From JBBKWG01 sp037968835 (GTDB lineage Bacteria > Pseudomonadota > Alphaproteobacteria > Rhodobacterales > Rhodobacteraceae): DNA of 27,711 nucleotides. The notes beneath the pieces were generated by a model. It was given only the letters and a program-made list of their open reading frames with translations. It had not been told where the DNA came from and did no database searches. Position 1 is the first letter of the stretch, and the number at the start of each line of letters is the position of its first letter. This document shows positions 7,165 to 14,793 of this stretch, in pieces. The stretch spans positions 1 to 27,711 of the forward strand of contig JBBKWG010000121.1 of the NCBI GenBank assembly GCA_037968835.1, read 5' to 3'. Position numbers and translations under genes: made by a program.

Positions 7165-7760
7165 GCGACGACGACAACATATTCTCACGCTGGTCGCGTC
7201 GAAAGCGCGCGGTCGAGAAGGAAGAGGTCCCCGTTCCTGCTGTCGAACTGGCCGAGCCGGAGCGGGAAATTCTGGATGGCGACGAAGAGGAGCAGGCGTT
7301 GCTGGAGCGTTTGAACCTGCCGCTTCCTGAGAGCCTGAAGGAAGGCGACGATTTCTCGATCTTTATGCGGGCGAACGTCCCGGGATTTCTGCGTAAGCGG
7401 GCGCTGCATGTGCTGTGGCGGTCCAACCCGGTGCTGGCGAATCTGGACGGGCTGAACGACTACGACGACGACTTCACATCGCCCGAGTTGACCAAGAAAG
7501 TTCTTGCCACCGGTTACAAGGTCGGACGCGGATTTCTGAAGGATCTGCTGGAGGAAAAGCCCGAAGACATCCCGGACGAAGCTGGCGAAACGCCTGAACC
7601 CGTTCTGGCTGCGGTCGAGATTGTTGACGATGACAACGATATTGCAGGGGAGTCCGGGGACTTAGAGGAAACCGATAATCCGGCTGGCGAAGACATGAGT
7701 GAAGCCGGGGACGGCGAGGACGAGTCTTTTCGACCGCGCCGGATGAAGTTTGACGCCTGA
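7161..7760 (+). CDS. DUF3306 domain protein (formate dehydrogenase accessory)
   Basis: 199 residues. The start SDDDNIFSRWSRRKRAVEKEE is typical of DUF3306, and the core contains FMRANVPGFLRKRALHVLWRSNPVLANLDGLNDYDDDF (given here only as a landmark: residues about 70-110). The C-terminal 60 residues are very acidic (EETDNPAGEDMSEAGDGEDE), opposite in charge to the basic C-terminus of the preceding DUF3305 protein, which would fit a complex between the two. No catalytic motif is visible. Its function is unknown; it is inferred to help make formate dehydrogenase because it is embedded in that cluster. It starts inside the stop of the DUF3305 gene. Confidence 0.88.
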   Translation: MSDDDNIFSRWSRRKRAVEKEEVPVPAVELAEPEREILDGDEEEQALLERLNLPLPESLKEGDDFSIFMRANVPGFLRKRALHVLWRSNPVLANLDGLNDYDDDFTSPELTKKVLATGYKVGRGFLKDLLEEKPEDIPDEAGETPEPVLAAVEIVDDDNDIAGESGDLEETDNPAGEDMSEAGDGEDESFRPRRMKFDA

Positions 7761-7779
7761 TCTTGTTGAAAAAGTGATC

Positions 7780-7806
7780 GGGCGAAATTGGAGAAAACAA
7801 TTGCCC
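7780..7806 (+). other. Inverted repeat between DUF3306 and TorD-like genes
   Basis: GGGC, a two-base bulge, then AATTG pair with CAATTGCCC across a 7-base GAGAAAA loop. No T-run follows on the plus strand, so it is not a standard terminator. It could be an operator or an mRNA structure in the 100-base gap before the TorD-like gene. Only the symmetry is seen; the role is unknown. Confidence 0.4.
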
Positions 7807-7860
7807 AAATTCAGGACATGCCCTAGCCTGATTGTGTGCCATTGAATACAGGGAGCGCAC

Positions 7861-8478
7861 GTGAGCCAAAAGAGCCAAACGGCCGGGCAGACAGTCGAGC
7901 TTGTGGAAGAGGACCTTCTGCGGGCGGATCTTTATGCGACGCTCGCGAGCCTTCTGGCTTCGTCGCCCAACCAAGCCTTGATTGACGATGCCGCCAGCCT
8001 GTCGGGTGACGAGTCCGATCTGGGTCAGGGCATAACGTCATTGTCGCGCGTCGCACGGTCGATGAAAGCCACTGCTGTCGAACGGGAGTTCAACGCACTG
8101 TTCATCGGACTGGGACGCGGCGAATTGCTGCCATACGGCAGTTATTATCTGACTGGATTTCTGAACGAGAAACCGCTGGCGCGTCTGAGAAGTCACATGG
8201 CCCAGCTTGGTATCGCGCGAAATCCCGACGTGAAGGAGCCCGAGGACCATATCGCGATGCTTTGCGAAATGATGTCCGGGATGATCCGCGGGAGTTACGG
8301 CGATCCTCTGTCGGTGGTCGATCAGCACGCATTCTTCAACACCCACATCGCGACGTGGGCGGGGCATTTCTTTACGGATCTGGAGGCTGCCGAGGGATCT
8401 GTCTTTTACGCACCCGTCGGCAAGATCGGACGCGCGTTCATGGAAATCGAGATCGAAGCGTTCCGCATGGAAAACTGA
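7861..8478 (+). CDS. TorD-family molybdoenzyme-specific chaperone
   Basis: 205-residue all-helical cytoplasmic chaperone. TorD-type proteins bind the Tat signal and the apoenzyme of one molybdo- or tungsto-enzyme, holding it back until the cofactor is inserted. Hallmarks are EFNALFIGLGRGELLPYGSYY (start at residue 76; the family's ExxxLFxG...PYxSxY) and KEPEDHIAML (125-134, the family's EPxDH), followed by a DQHAFFNTHIATWAGHF helix. The likely client is the Tat-signal catalytic subunit encoded two genes downstream. The start is GTG at 7861 with GGGAG six bases upstream. Confidence 0.93.
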   Translation: MSQKSQTAGQTVELVEEDLLRADLYATLASLLASSPNQALIDDAASLSGDESDLGQGITSLSRVARSMKATAVEREFNALFIGLGRGELLPYGSYYLTGFLNEKPLARLRSHMAQLGIARNPDVKEPEDHIAMLCEMMSGMIRGSYGDPLSVVDQHAFFNTHIATWAGHFFTDLEAAEGSVFYAPVGKIGRAFMEIEIEAFRMEN

Positions 8479-8533
8479 GGCGCGCGGCCACCGGGCCGTC
8501 TGCCGATCAAACGAAATTCGAAGGGAGAACGAC

Positions 8534-8719
8534 ATGGACAAGAAGAAAGAAGGCGCAAGTCGCCGCGATTTTCTAAAATTCGCAGGAGTTTCGGCACCAG
8601 CCGCAGTCGCCGCGATTGCTGTCGGCACCGAAGAGGCCGCAGCCGAGGAAATTCAGCAAGGATCGGGTCTGAGAAAGACCGAACACGTCAAGCAGTACCT
8701 GGCAAGCGCCCGGTTCTGA
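8534..8719 (+). CDS. Formate dehydrogenase region Tat-target small protein
   Basis: A 61-residue peptide that is mostly a Tat signal: SRRDFLKFAGVSAPAAVAAIAV at residues 10-31 (twin arginine at 11-12), followed by an Ala-rich stretch and a short polar tail ending HVKQYLASARF. It belongs to the small 'formate dehydrogenase region TAT target' family, always found just upstream of the catalytic subunit. The role is not established; it may be a co-exported small subunit or a decoy or partner for the TorD-like chaperone. A GGGAG site precedes the ATG. A perfect hairpin follows at 8726-8748 before the catalytic subunit gene. Confidence 0.92.
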   Translation: MDKKKEGASRRDFLKFAGVSAPAAVAAIAVGTEEAAAEEIQQGSGLRKTEHVKQYLASARF

Positions 8720-8725
8720 GGTTGG

Positions 8726-8748
8726 GTCCGGATGCGCGCAATCCGGAC
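8726..8748 (+). other. Perfect hairpin between the Tat-target gene and fdhA
   Basis: GTCCGGAT (8726-8733) and ATCCGGAC (8741-8748) form a perfect 8-base stem around a 7-base GCGCGCA loop, six bases after the stop codon. No T-run follows, so it is not a classical terminator. It may stabilise or separate transcript segments, or act as an attenuator that sets the ratio of the small protein to the large subunit. The 122-base gap holds no other clear signal except GGGAG before fdhA. Confidence 0.6.
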
Positions 8749-8841
8749 GCGAGCGTCGGACAACCGGTTGCGGGACGCCGCACCAAGTTGATCCGGCATT
8801 TAGGTTAAGGGCCCGGAATAGGGCTTCAGGGAGATAGATAC

Positions 8842-11823
8842 ATGCTTAGGAAAAAGACCGGCGGGATTTCACGCAACACCCGACCTTCTTCGCTTCTGTC
8901 GCAGGTAGCCGGGTCAAAAGTCGACCGCCGCAGCTTCCTTCGTGGTTCGGGTCTGGCGGTTGGCGGATTGGCGGCACTGGCCGCGACGACCGGACGGGTC
9001 GGTCGCGCTGAAGCGCAGAGTGCCGCAAGGGGCAAGGTCGAGATCGTGAAATCGGTCTGCACCCACTGTTCGGTAGGCTGCACGGTTCTTGCCGAAGTCG
9101 AAAACGGCGTCTGGACCGGTCAGGAACCGGCTTGGGATTCTCCCTTCAACCTTGGCGCGCACTGCGCGAAAGGCGCGGCAGTCCGCGAGCACGCCCATGG
9201 CGAGCGTCGCCTGAAGTATCCCATGAAGCTTGAAGGCGGCGAGTGGAAGCGCGTCAGCTGGGAACAGGCGATAAACGAGATCGGCGACAAGATGCTGTCG
9301 ATCCGCGAAGAAAGCGGACCGGACTCGGTCTATTGGCTTGGCTCAGCCAAGCACAACAACGAACAGGCGTACTTGATCCGCAAGTTCGCGGCCTATTGGG
9401 GGTCGAACAACATCGACCACCAGGCGCGGATCTGCCACTCGACGACGGTTGCCGGTGTGGCGAACACATGGGGCTACGGCGCCATGACGAACAGCTACAA
9501 CGACATCCACAACTCGCGGGCAATCTTCATCATCGGCGGCAACCCCGCCGAGGCGCACCCTGTTTCGCTTCTTCACGTGTTGCGCGCGAAAGAGCAGAAC
9601 AACGCGCCGCTGATCGTCTGCGACCCCCGGTTCACCCGCACCGCGGCACATGCCGATGAGTATGTCCGGTTCCGTCCGGGCAGCGACGTGGCGCTGATCT
9701 GGGGCATCCTCTGGCACATCTTCGACAATGGTTGGGAGGACAAGGAGTTCATCCGCACCCGTGTCTGGGGCATGGAGCAAATCAGGGACGAGGTCTCCAA
9801 GTGGGACCCCGAAGAAACCGAGCGTGTGACTGGCGTTCCGGGCAGTCAGCTTGAGCGCGTTGCCCGCACGATGGCCAACAACCGGCCGGGCACCGTGATC
9901 TGGTGCATGGGCGGCACTCAGCACACCAACGGTAACAACAACACCCGCGCATATTGCATCCTCCAGCTTGCGCTGGGCAACATGGGCGCTGCGGGTGGCG
10001 GCACCAACATCTTTCGCGGCCACGATAACGTCCAGGGCGCGACAGACCTTGGCGTTCTGGCCGATACCCTGCCGGGCTATTATGGCCTTACGCCGGGATC
10101 GTGGGCCCACTGGGCGCGCGTCTGGGACGAGGATCTGGACTGGCTGAAAGCTCGCTTTGCAGTCATGGAAGGTGCCGGAAAAGACGGCGCCGACAAGCCG
10201 ATGATGAACGAGCGCGGCATTCCGGTCAGCCGCTGGATCGACGGTGTTCTGGAAGACAAGGCGAACCTCGAACAACCCGACAATACGCGGGCGATGGTTC
10301 TCTGGGGTCATGCTCCGAACTCGCAGACCCGTCAGCTTGAGATGAAGGACGCAATGGAGAAACTCGACCTTCTGGTCGTCGTAGATCCGTATCCGACCGT
10401 TTCGGCAATCCTGCATGACCGCACCGATGGCGCCTATCTGCTGCCGGCATCGACGCAGTTCGAGACATATGGCTCGGTAACGGCATCGAACCGCTCGCTT
10501 CAATGGCGCGAAACAGTGGTCGAGCCGCTGTTTGAATCGCTTCCCGATCAGACGATCATGAAATTGTTCGCGGACAAGTTCGGATTTACCGACCGAATGT
10601 TCCGCAATATCGAGATCAATGGCGACGAGCCGCTGATTGAGGACATCACACGCGAGTTCAATCGCGGCATGTGGACGATCGGCTATACCGGTCAGTCGCC
10701 CGAGCGTCTGCGGATGCACATGGCAAACCAGCACACGTTCGACAAGACCTCGCTTCGGGCGCTTGGCGGACCGGCAGACGGTGACTTCTACGGCCTGCCG
10801 TGGCCAAGCTGGGGCACACCCGAGATGAACCACCCCGGCACGGCGAACCTTTACGATATGTCGCTACCGGTATCGAAGGGCGGTCTGACGTTCCGTGCGC
10901 GCTTCGGTGTCGAACGGGACGGCGACAACCTTCTGGCCGAAGGCGTCTACAGCGTCGGCTCGGAAATTCAGGACGGTTATCCCGAATTCACGATGCAGAT
11001 GTTGCAGGACCTTGGCTGGGACGCCGATCTGACCCCGCAGGAACGCGCTTCGATCGAATACGTCTCGGGCTTCCGCGATACGCGGCCCGGCACCGAGGAG
11101 GTAGGCGAGCAGGAAATGTCCGGTCCGTATCCTTCGGACTGGCAGCCGAAAGTCGGCGGCGTCAACTGGAAGACCGACCTTTCCGGCGGTATCCAGCGGG
11201 TTGCCATCGCGCACGAATGTGCCCCGTTCGGCAATGCCAAGGCCCGGGCGGTGGTGTGGACCTTCCCCGATCCGGTGCCGCTGCATCGCGAGCCACTCTA
11301 TTCGAACCGGCGCGATCTGGTTGCGGATTATCCGACCTACGACGACAAGACGTTCTGGCGGGTTCCGACGCTTTATGCCTCGATCCAGAAAGTGGACTTC
11401 AGCAAGGATTACCCGATGATCCTGACTTCGGGTCGACTGGTCGAATACGAGGGCGGCGGCGACGAGTCGCGGTCGAACCCGTGGCTGGCCGAATTGCAGC
11501 AGGACATGTTCGTCGAGATCAACCCGCGCGATGCCAACAACCTTGGTGTTCGCGACGGTGCGCAGGTCTGGGTGGAAGGTCCAGAGGGCGGCAAGGTCAA
11601 GGTTATGGCGATGCTGACCAATCGGGTTGCCGAGGGCGTGGCGTTCATGCCCTTCCACTTCGGCGGCCACCTTCAGGGCGAGGACCGCAGGTCCAAGTAT
11701 CCAAAGGGGGCGGACCCATACGTACTGGGCGAAAGCTCGAACACGGCGCAGACATATGGCTATGACTCGGTGACCCAAATGCAGGAAACCAAAGCCACGC
11801 TCTGCAAGATTTCAGCGGCTTAA
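8842..11823 (+). CDS. fdhA: Formate dehydrogenase catalytic (alpha) subunit, Tat-exported, cysteine type
   Basis: 993-residue member of the DMSO-reductase family that oxidises formate to CO2 at a bis-pyranopterin Mo or W centre, here in the periplasm. A Tat signal DRRSFLRGSG (28-37) with hydrophobic stretch and A-x-A end lies near residues 25-60. A [4Fe-4S] site follows at Cys73, 76, 80 and 108, with the conserved Lys110. The metal ligand is Cys198 in HQARICHS, followed by His199; selenocysteine enzymes have UGA at this codon, here it is TGC. GGNPAEAHPV, DPRFTRTA and the FRGHDNVQGATD signature are present, and the C-terminal cofactor domain runs to the end. The start at ATG 8842 has AGGGAG upstream. 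Tungsten rather than molybdenum is suggested by the tupBCA genes downstream, which is inference. Confidence 0.97.
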   Translation: MLRKKTGGISRNTRPSSLLSQVAGSKVDRRSFLRGSGLAVGGLAALAATTGRVGRAEAQSAARGKVEIVKSVCTHCSVGCTVLAEVENGVWTGQEPAWDSPFNLGAHCAKGAAVREHAHGERRLKYPMKLEGGEWKRVSWEQAINEIGDKMLSIREESGPDSVYWLGSAKHNNEQAYLIRKFAAYWGSNNIDHQARICHSTTVAGVANTWGYGAMTNSYNDIHNSRAIFIIGGNPAEAHPVSLLHVLRAKEQNNAPLIVCDPRFTRTAAHADEYVRFRPGSDVALIWGILWHIFDNGWEDKEFIRTRVWGMEQIRDEVSKWDPEETERVTGVPGSQLERVARTMANNRPGTVIWCMGGTQHTNGNNNTRAYCILQLALGNMGAAGGGTNIFRGHDNVQGATDLGVLADTLPGYYGLTPGSWAHWARVWDEDLDWLKARFAVMEGAGKDGADKPMMNERGIPVSRWIDGVLEDKANLEQPDNTRAMVLWGHAPNSQTRQLEMKDAMEKLDLLVVVDPYPTVSAILHDRTDGAYLLPASTQFETYGSVTASNRSLQWRETVVEPLFESLPDQTIMKLFADKFGFTDRMFRNIEINGDEPLIEDITREFNRGMWTIGYTGQSPERLRMHMANQHTFDKTSLRALGGPADGDFYGLPWPSWGTPEMNHPGTANLYDMSLPVSKGGLTFRARFGVERDGDNLLAEGVYSVGSEIQDGYPEFTMQMLQDLGWDADLTPQERASIEYVSGFRDTRPGTEEVGEQEMSGPYPSDWQPKVGGVNWKTDLSGGIQRVAIAHECAPFGNAKARAVVWTFPDPVPLHREPLYSNRRDLVADYPTYDDKTFWRVPTLYASIQKVDFSKDYPMILTSGRLVEYEGGGDESRSNPWLAELQQDMFVEINPRDANNLGVRDGAQVWVEGPEGGKVKVMAMLTNRVAEGVAFMPFHFGGHLQGEDRRSKYPKGADPYVLGESSNTAQTYGYDSVTQMQETKATLCKISAA

Positions 11824-11837
11824 GGGAGGATTGAAGA

Positions 11838-12431
11838 ATGGCTAGAGCAAAATTCCTCGTCGACGCTGAACGGTGCATCGAATGCAACGCCTGCGTCACA
11901 GCGTGTAAGAACGAGCACGAGATCCCGTGGGGCATAAACCGCCGCCGGGTCGTGACAATCAACGACGGCGATCCGGGCGAACGCTCGATCTCGGTTGCCT
12001 GTATGCACTGTTCGGACGCGCCGTGCATGGCGGTCTGCCCGGTCGATTGCTTCTATCAGAACGAAGAAGGGGTCGTGCTGCACTCCAAGGACCTCTGCAT
12101 CGGGTGCGGTTACTGCTTCTACGCGTGCCCGTTCGGTGCGCCGCAGTATCCCCAAGCCGGCAACTTCGGCAGTCGTGGCAAGATGGACAAATGCACATTC
12201 TGTTCGGGTGGCCCCGAAGAGGACATGTCCACGATCGAGTTCCAGAAGTACGGACGCAACCGGATCGCGGAGGGCAAACTGCCGATCTGCGCCGAGATGT
12301 GCTCGACAAAGGCACTATTGGCTGGCGATGGCGATGACGTGAGCGACATCTACCGCGAGCGTGTCGTTGCCCGTGGCTTCGGTTCCGGTGCGTGGGGCTG
12401 GGGCACAGCCTACGGTCAGAAAGGCGGCTGA
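11838..12431 (+). CDS. fdh3B: Formate dehydrogenase iron-sulfur (beta) subunit
   Basis: 197 residues holding four [4Fe-4S] clusters that carry electrons from the catalytic subunit to the cytochrome b subunit. Cysteine groups are CIECNACVTAC (13-23), CMHCSDAPCMAVC (55-67), CIGCGYCFYAC (87-97) and CTFC (119-122) with CAEMC (151-155), the usual arrangement of FdnH/HybA-like proteins. It has no signal peptide, so it is presumably exported together with the Tat-bearing alpha subunit. It also lacks the C-terminal membrane helix of the E. coli FdnH type, so docking must be through the gamma subunit. It follows fdhA by 14 bases with a strong GGGAGGA site, and ends just before a terminator. Confidence 0.96.
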   Translation: MARAKFLVDAERCIECNACVTACKNEHEIPWGINRRRVVTINDGDPGERSISVACMHCSDAPCMAVCPVDCFYQNEEGVVLHSKDLCIGCGYCFYACPFGAPQYPQAGNFGSRGKMDKCTFCSGGPEEDMSTIEFQKYGRNRIAEGKLPICAEMCSTKALLAGDGDDVSDIYRERVVARGFGSGAWGWGTAYGQKGG

Positions 12432-12492
12432 GGCTTACGCCTCATGTCACAAGTCTTCACAGAGGCGCTCCGGCATAATCCGGGGCGCTTTT
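12430..12492 (+). terminator. Rho-independent terminator after fdhA-fdhB
   Basis: Two hairpins lie behind the beta subunit. The first, GAGGC-TTAC-GCCTC (12430-12443), overlaps the stop codon. The second, GCGCTCCGG (12465-12473) with CCGGGGCGC (12480-12488), has one G-T pair and a 6-base loop and is followed by TTTT, which is a reasonable intrinsic terminator. It separates fdhA-fdhB from the TPR and gamma subunit genes, so those need read-through or their own promoter. Confidence 0.7.
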
Positions 12493-12514
12493 GCACAGGT
12501 AACGCCACAACGGT

Positions 12515-13516
12515 ATGCAGATAATGAGTGTGTCCGCCTCTCACATGCCGGCCGAAACGCCGCCGGCCGATCCGGGACTGCTGAATCGGATCGCGTGGAG
12601 CGAACGGTGGGCCGATCGGTCGAAAAGCGTCAAATATGCTCAGCAAGCCCTGCGGACGTCACAATCGGGGGAGGGCGAAAAGAGCAAATCCGATCAAGGC
12701 CTTGCGTATCGAACCTTGGGCTGGCAGTCCAAATGGCGCGGTGATTTCGATGCGGCTTTGACGCATTGTCTGAAGGCCGAGGCACTGTTGACAGAGCACG
12801 ACCACCCCGGACCGCGCGGCGATATCTATTCGGTCCTTGGCGTCATTCATTACAGCAGGAACCGGCTGGACCTTGCCGGTTGCGCGACGGAACGCGGTAT
12901 CCACATTTGTTGCGAGCAGAACTCACCGGAAACGATGGTCGACCTTCTGACGACGCGGGCGACAATCCAGCGCTACAGTGGCGACAAGGTGCGCGCAGGC
13001 ATGACGCTTGGGCGCGCCCGAGAGATGGCGAGCGGCGCACAATCGGCTCGGGTCGAGCACAACATCGCGCGCTGGCTGCATTCCGACAAGGAGCCCGAAA
13101 AAGGGCTGGCACTGGCGCAAACTTCAATCAAGGATGCGCAAACCCACCACAACCGCGTGGTATTGCCGTATGCGATGGAAATCGCGGGTGCATGCCTCGT
13201 CGATCTGGATCGCCACGACGCGGCGGCAAAACAATTCGACGAAGGATTGCGGATTGCAATCGAAGACCAGGATGAACGGGCGCAGTGCCAGATTATTCGC
13301 TATCATGCGGATATGGAACTGACTCGGGGCGACGCGAAACGCGCACGCGATCTTTACAAATACGGATCGGCCATCGCAGATGGGATGGCATATCCGCTCT
13401 GGCAGAAACTGTTTCTACTGGGTCTGGCAAGCGCACACGAACAACTTGGCGACTTGAAGGCAGCACTTGCCAATCACAAGGCAGCCTGGGCCATCGAGAA
13501 CGAGAAGCGGGCGTGA
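12515..13516 (+). CDS. TPR-repeat protein of unknown function, between fdhB and the gamma subunit
   Basis: 333 residues with no signal peptide or membrane segment. From about residue 30 to the end it is helical and TPR-like, with repeat cores such as AYRTLGWQSKWRGDFDAALTH, YSVLGVIHYSRNRLDLAG, and ASAHEQLGDLKAALANHKAAW at the C-terminus. The pattern resembles the TPR halves of bacterial signalling proteins, but no output domain (GGDEF, cyclase, kinase) is attached. Function unknown; a scaffold for protein contacts is the most one can say. The start is uncertain: ATG codons at 12515, 12524 and 12545 all lack a clear ribosome-binding site. Just upstream, TTGCAC (12491-12496) is a possible -35, while GATAAT (12520-12525) would be a -10 only for the latest start. 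It ends 22 bases before the gamma subunit gene. Confidence 0.8.
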   Translation: MQIMSVSASHMPAETPPADPGLLNRIAWSERWADRSKSVKYAQQALRTSQSGEGEKSKSDQGLAYRTLGWQSKWRGDFDAALTHCLKAEALLTEHDHPGPRGDIYSVLGVIHYSRNRLDLAGCATERGIHICCEQNSPETMVDLLTTRATIQRYSGDKVRAGMTLGRAREMASGAQSARVEHNIARWLHSDKEPEKGLALAQTSIKDAQTHHNRVVLPYAMEIAGACLVDLDRHDAAAKQFDEGLRIAIEDQDERAQCQIIRYHADMELTRGDAKRARDLYKYGSAIADGMAYPLWQKLFLLGLASAHEQLGDLKAALANHKAAWAIENEKRA

Positions 13517-13538
13517 TCCGCGTGAACAGGAGATTCCC

Positions 13539-14792
13539 ATGAACCGGATTGGAACGTACCTTTTGGCGCTCTGCCTGTTGGCGATGCCGCTTCAGGTCGG
13601 CGCCCAGACGCTGGGCGACGGTGACGAAATCGAAGTGATCGAACCACGGGCCGAGACCGGCGGCGCCCAGACTCTCGAGGATATTTTGCGGCGGCAGCGC
13701 GGAGAGGATGTCGATCTCGATTTCCGCCGTCGCGCGATTGGAAGTCCTGATGCTGGCTCGGACGAGACCGCGCCGCTGGGCACGCTTGGCGGCGCGTCCG
13801 ATCCCGAGTTGTGGCGCGCCATGCGGTTCGGCGAGGCGGAGATCAGCAGTCAGGTCCGCAGTCCCGGCGCGACACTATTGGTTCAGGACAGCGGCATGGA
13901 GTGGCTGTTGTTCCGCGAAGGGCCATTGCGCATTTATGGCGGCTATTTCTTGTTGGGTGTACTTGGCCTGCTGGCTTTGTTTTTCCTGATCCGTGGCCGA
14001 ATCCGTATCGAAGCCGGGCGCTCCGGCATAACCATCGAACGCTTCAAGTTCATCGAGCGCTTCGGACATTGGCTGATCGCCGGATCGTTCATTGTGCTTG
14101 GACTTACCGGCCTGCTCTCGCTTTTTGGCCGCAGAACGCTGCAACTTCTGGCCGATCCCGACAATCCGGGCCGCTACGAATCCGCGCGTGAGATCTATGC
14201 TGCCTCGGCGCTCTGGTCGAAATGGATTCACGACAACGTCGCGTGGGCTTTCATGCTGGGAATCATCCTCGTCTTCGTGATGTGGGTCGCTCACAACCTC
14301 CCGAACCGGCACGATCTGGTCTGGCTGGCAAAGGGTGGCGGGCTGTTCTCCAAACACTCGCACCCGCCTGCGAAGAAATTCAACGCCGGTCAGAAGATCA
14401 TCTTCTGGGCGGTCATCATTCTGGGCGTGTCGATATCCGTGTCGGGGCTGTCGCTTCTGTTCCCGTTCCAGTTGCCGATGTTCGCATCGACCTTCCACCA
14501 CCTCAACAACTTCAGCCTGCCGGAATTGTTCGGCTATGGTGCATTGCCCGAAACCCTGACCCCGCACGCCGAGATGCAACTGGCGCAGACTTGGCACGCG
14601 ATCATTGCCTTCGTCTTCATTGGTATCATCTTTGCGCACATCTATCTCGGAACGATCGGGATGGAGGGCGCTTATGACGCGATGGGGACGGGCGAGGTCG
14701 ATCTGAACTGGGCCAAAGAGCACCATAATCTTTGGGTCGAAGAAGTGCGGGCCAAGGAAGCGTCCCAACCGGGCGCAACTCCGGCGGAATGA
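13539..14792 (+). CDS. Formate dehydrogenase cytochrome b (gamma) subunit
   Basis: 417 residues of the FdnI/FdoI-type di-haem cytochrome b family that anchors formate dehydrogenase and reduces quinone. A Sec signal peptide (1-22, ending VGAQ) and a periplasmic segment of about 100 residues come first. Membrane helices follow at about 133-151, 176-195, 235-252, 287-308 and 352-371. Likely haem ligands are His177 (RFGHW), His231 (WIHDN), His353 (TWHAI) and His367 (FAHIY). The long N-terminal extension is typical of this non-enterobacterial form. The start is ATG 13539 with AGGAG upstream. It is separated from fdhB by a terminator and a TPR gene, which is unusual, and it is followed one base later by the WD40-cytochrome gene. 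Confidence 0.95.
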   Translation: MNRIGTYLLALCLLAMPLQVGAQTLGDGDEIEVIEPRAETGGAQTLEDILRRQRGEDVDLDFRRRAIGSPDAGSDETAPLGTLGGASDPELWRAMRFGEAEISSQVRSPGATLLVQDSGMEWLLFREGPLRIYGGYFLLGVLGLLALFFLIRGRIRIEAGRSGITIERFKFIERFGHWLIAGSFIVLGLTGLLSLFGRRTLQLLADPDNPGRYESAREIYAASALWSKWIHDNVAWAFMLGIILVFVMWVAHNLPNRHDLVWLAKGGGLFSKHSHPPAKKFNAGQKIIFWAVIILGVSISVSGLSLLFPFQLPMFASTFHHLNNFSLPELFGYGALPETLTPHAEMQLAQTWHAIIAFVFIGIIFAHIYLGTIGMEGAYDAMGTGEVDLNWAKEHHNLWVEEVRAKEASQPGATPAE

Positions 14793-14793
14793 C

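Noticed and set aside
9430..9450. Selenocysteine at the active site of formate dehydrogenase
   Set aside because: The codon at the ligand position is TGC (Cys198), not TGA, and the frame is open throughout.
9343..10833. 496-residue minus-strand open frame inside fdhA
   Set aside because: Antisense shadow created by GC-rich codon bias; fdhA has continuous family motifs throughout.
10800..11765. 321-residue plus-strand frame overlapping fdhA
   Set aside because: Out-of-frame shadow, Arg/Gly-rich, no start context, lies wholly within fdhA.
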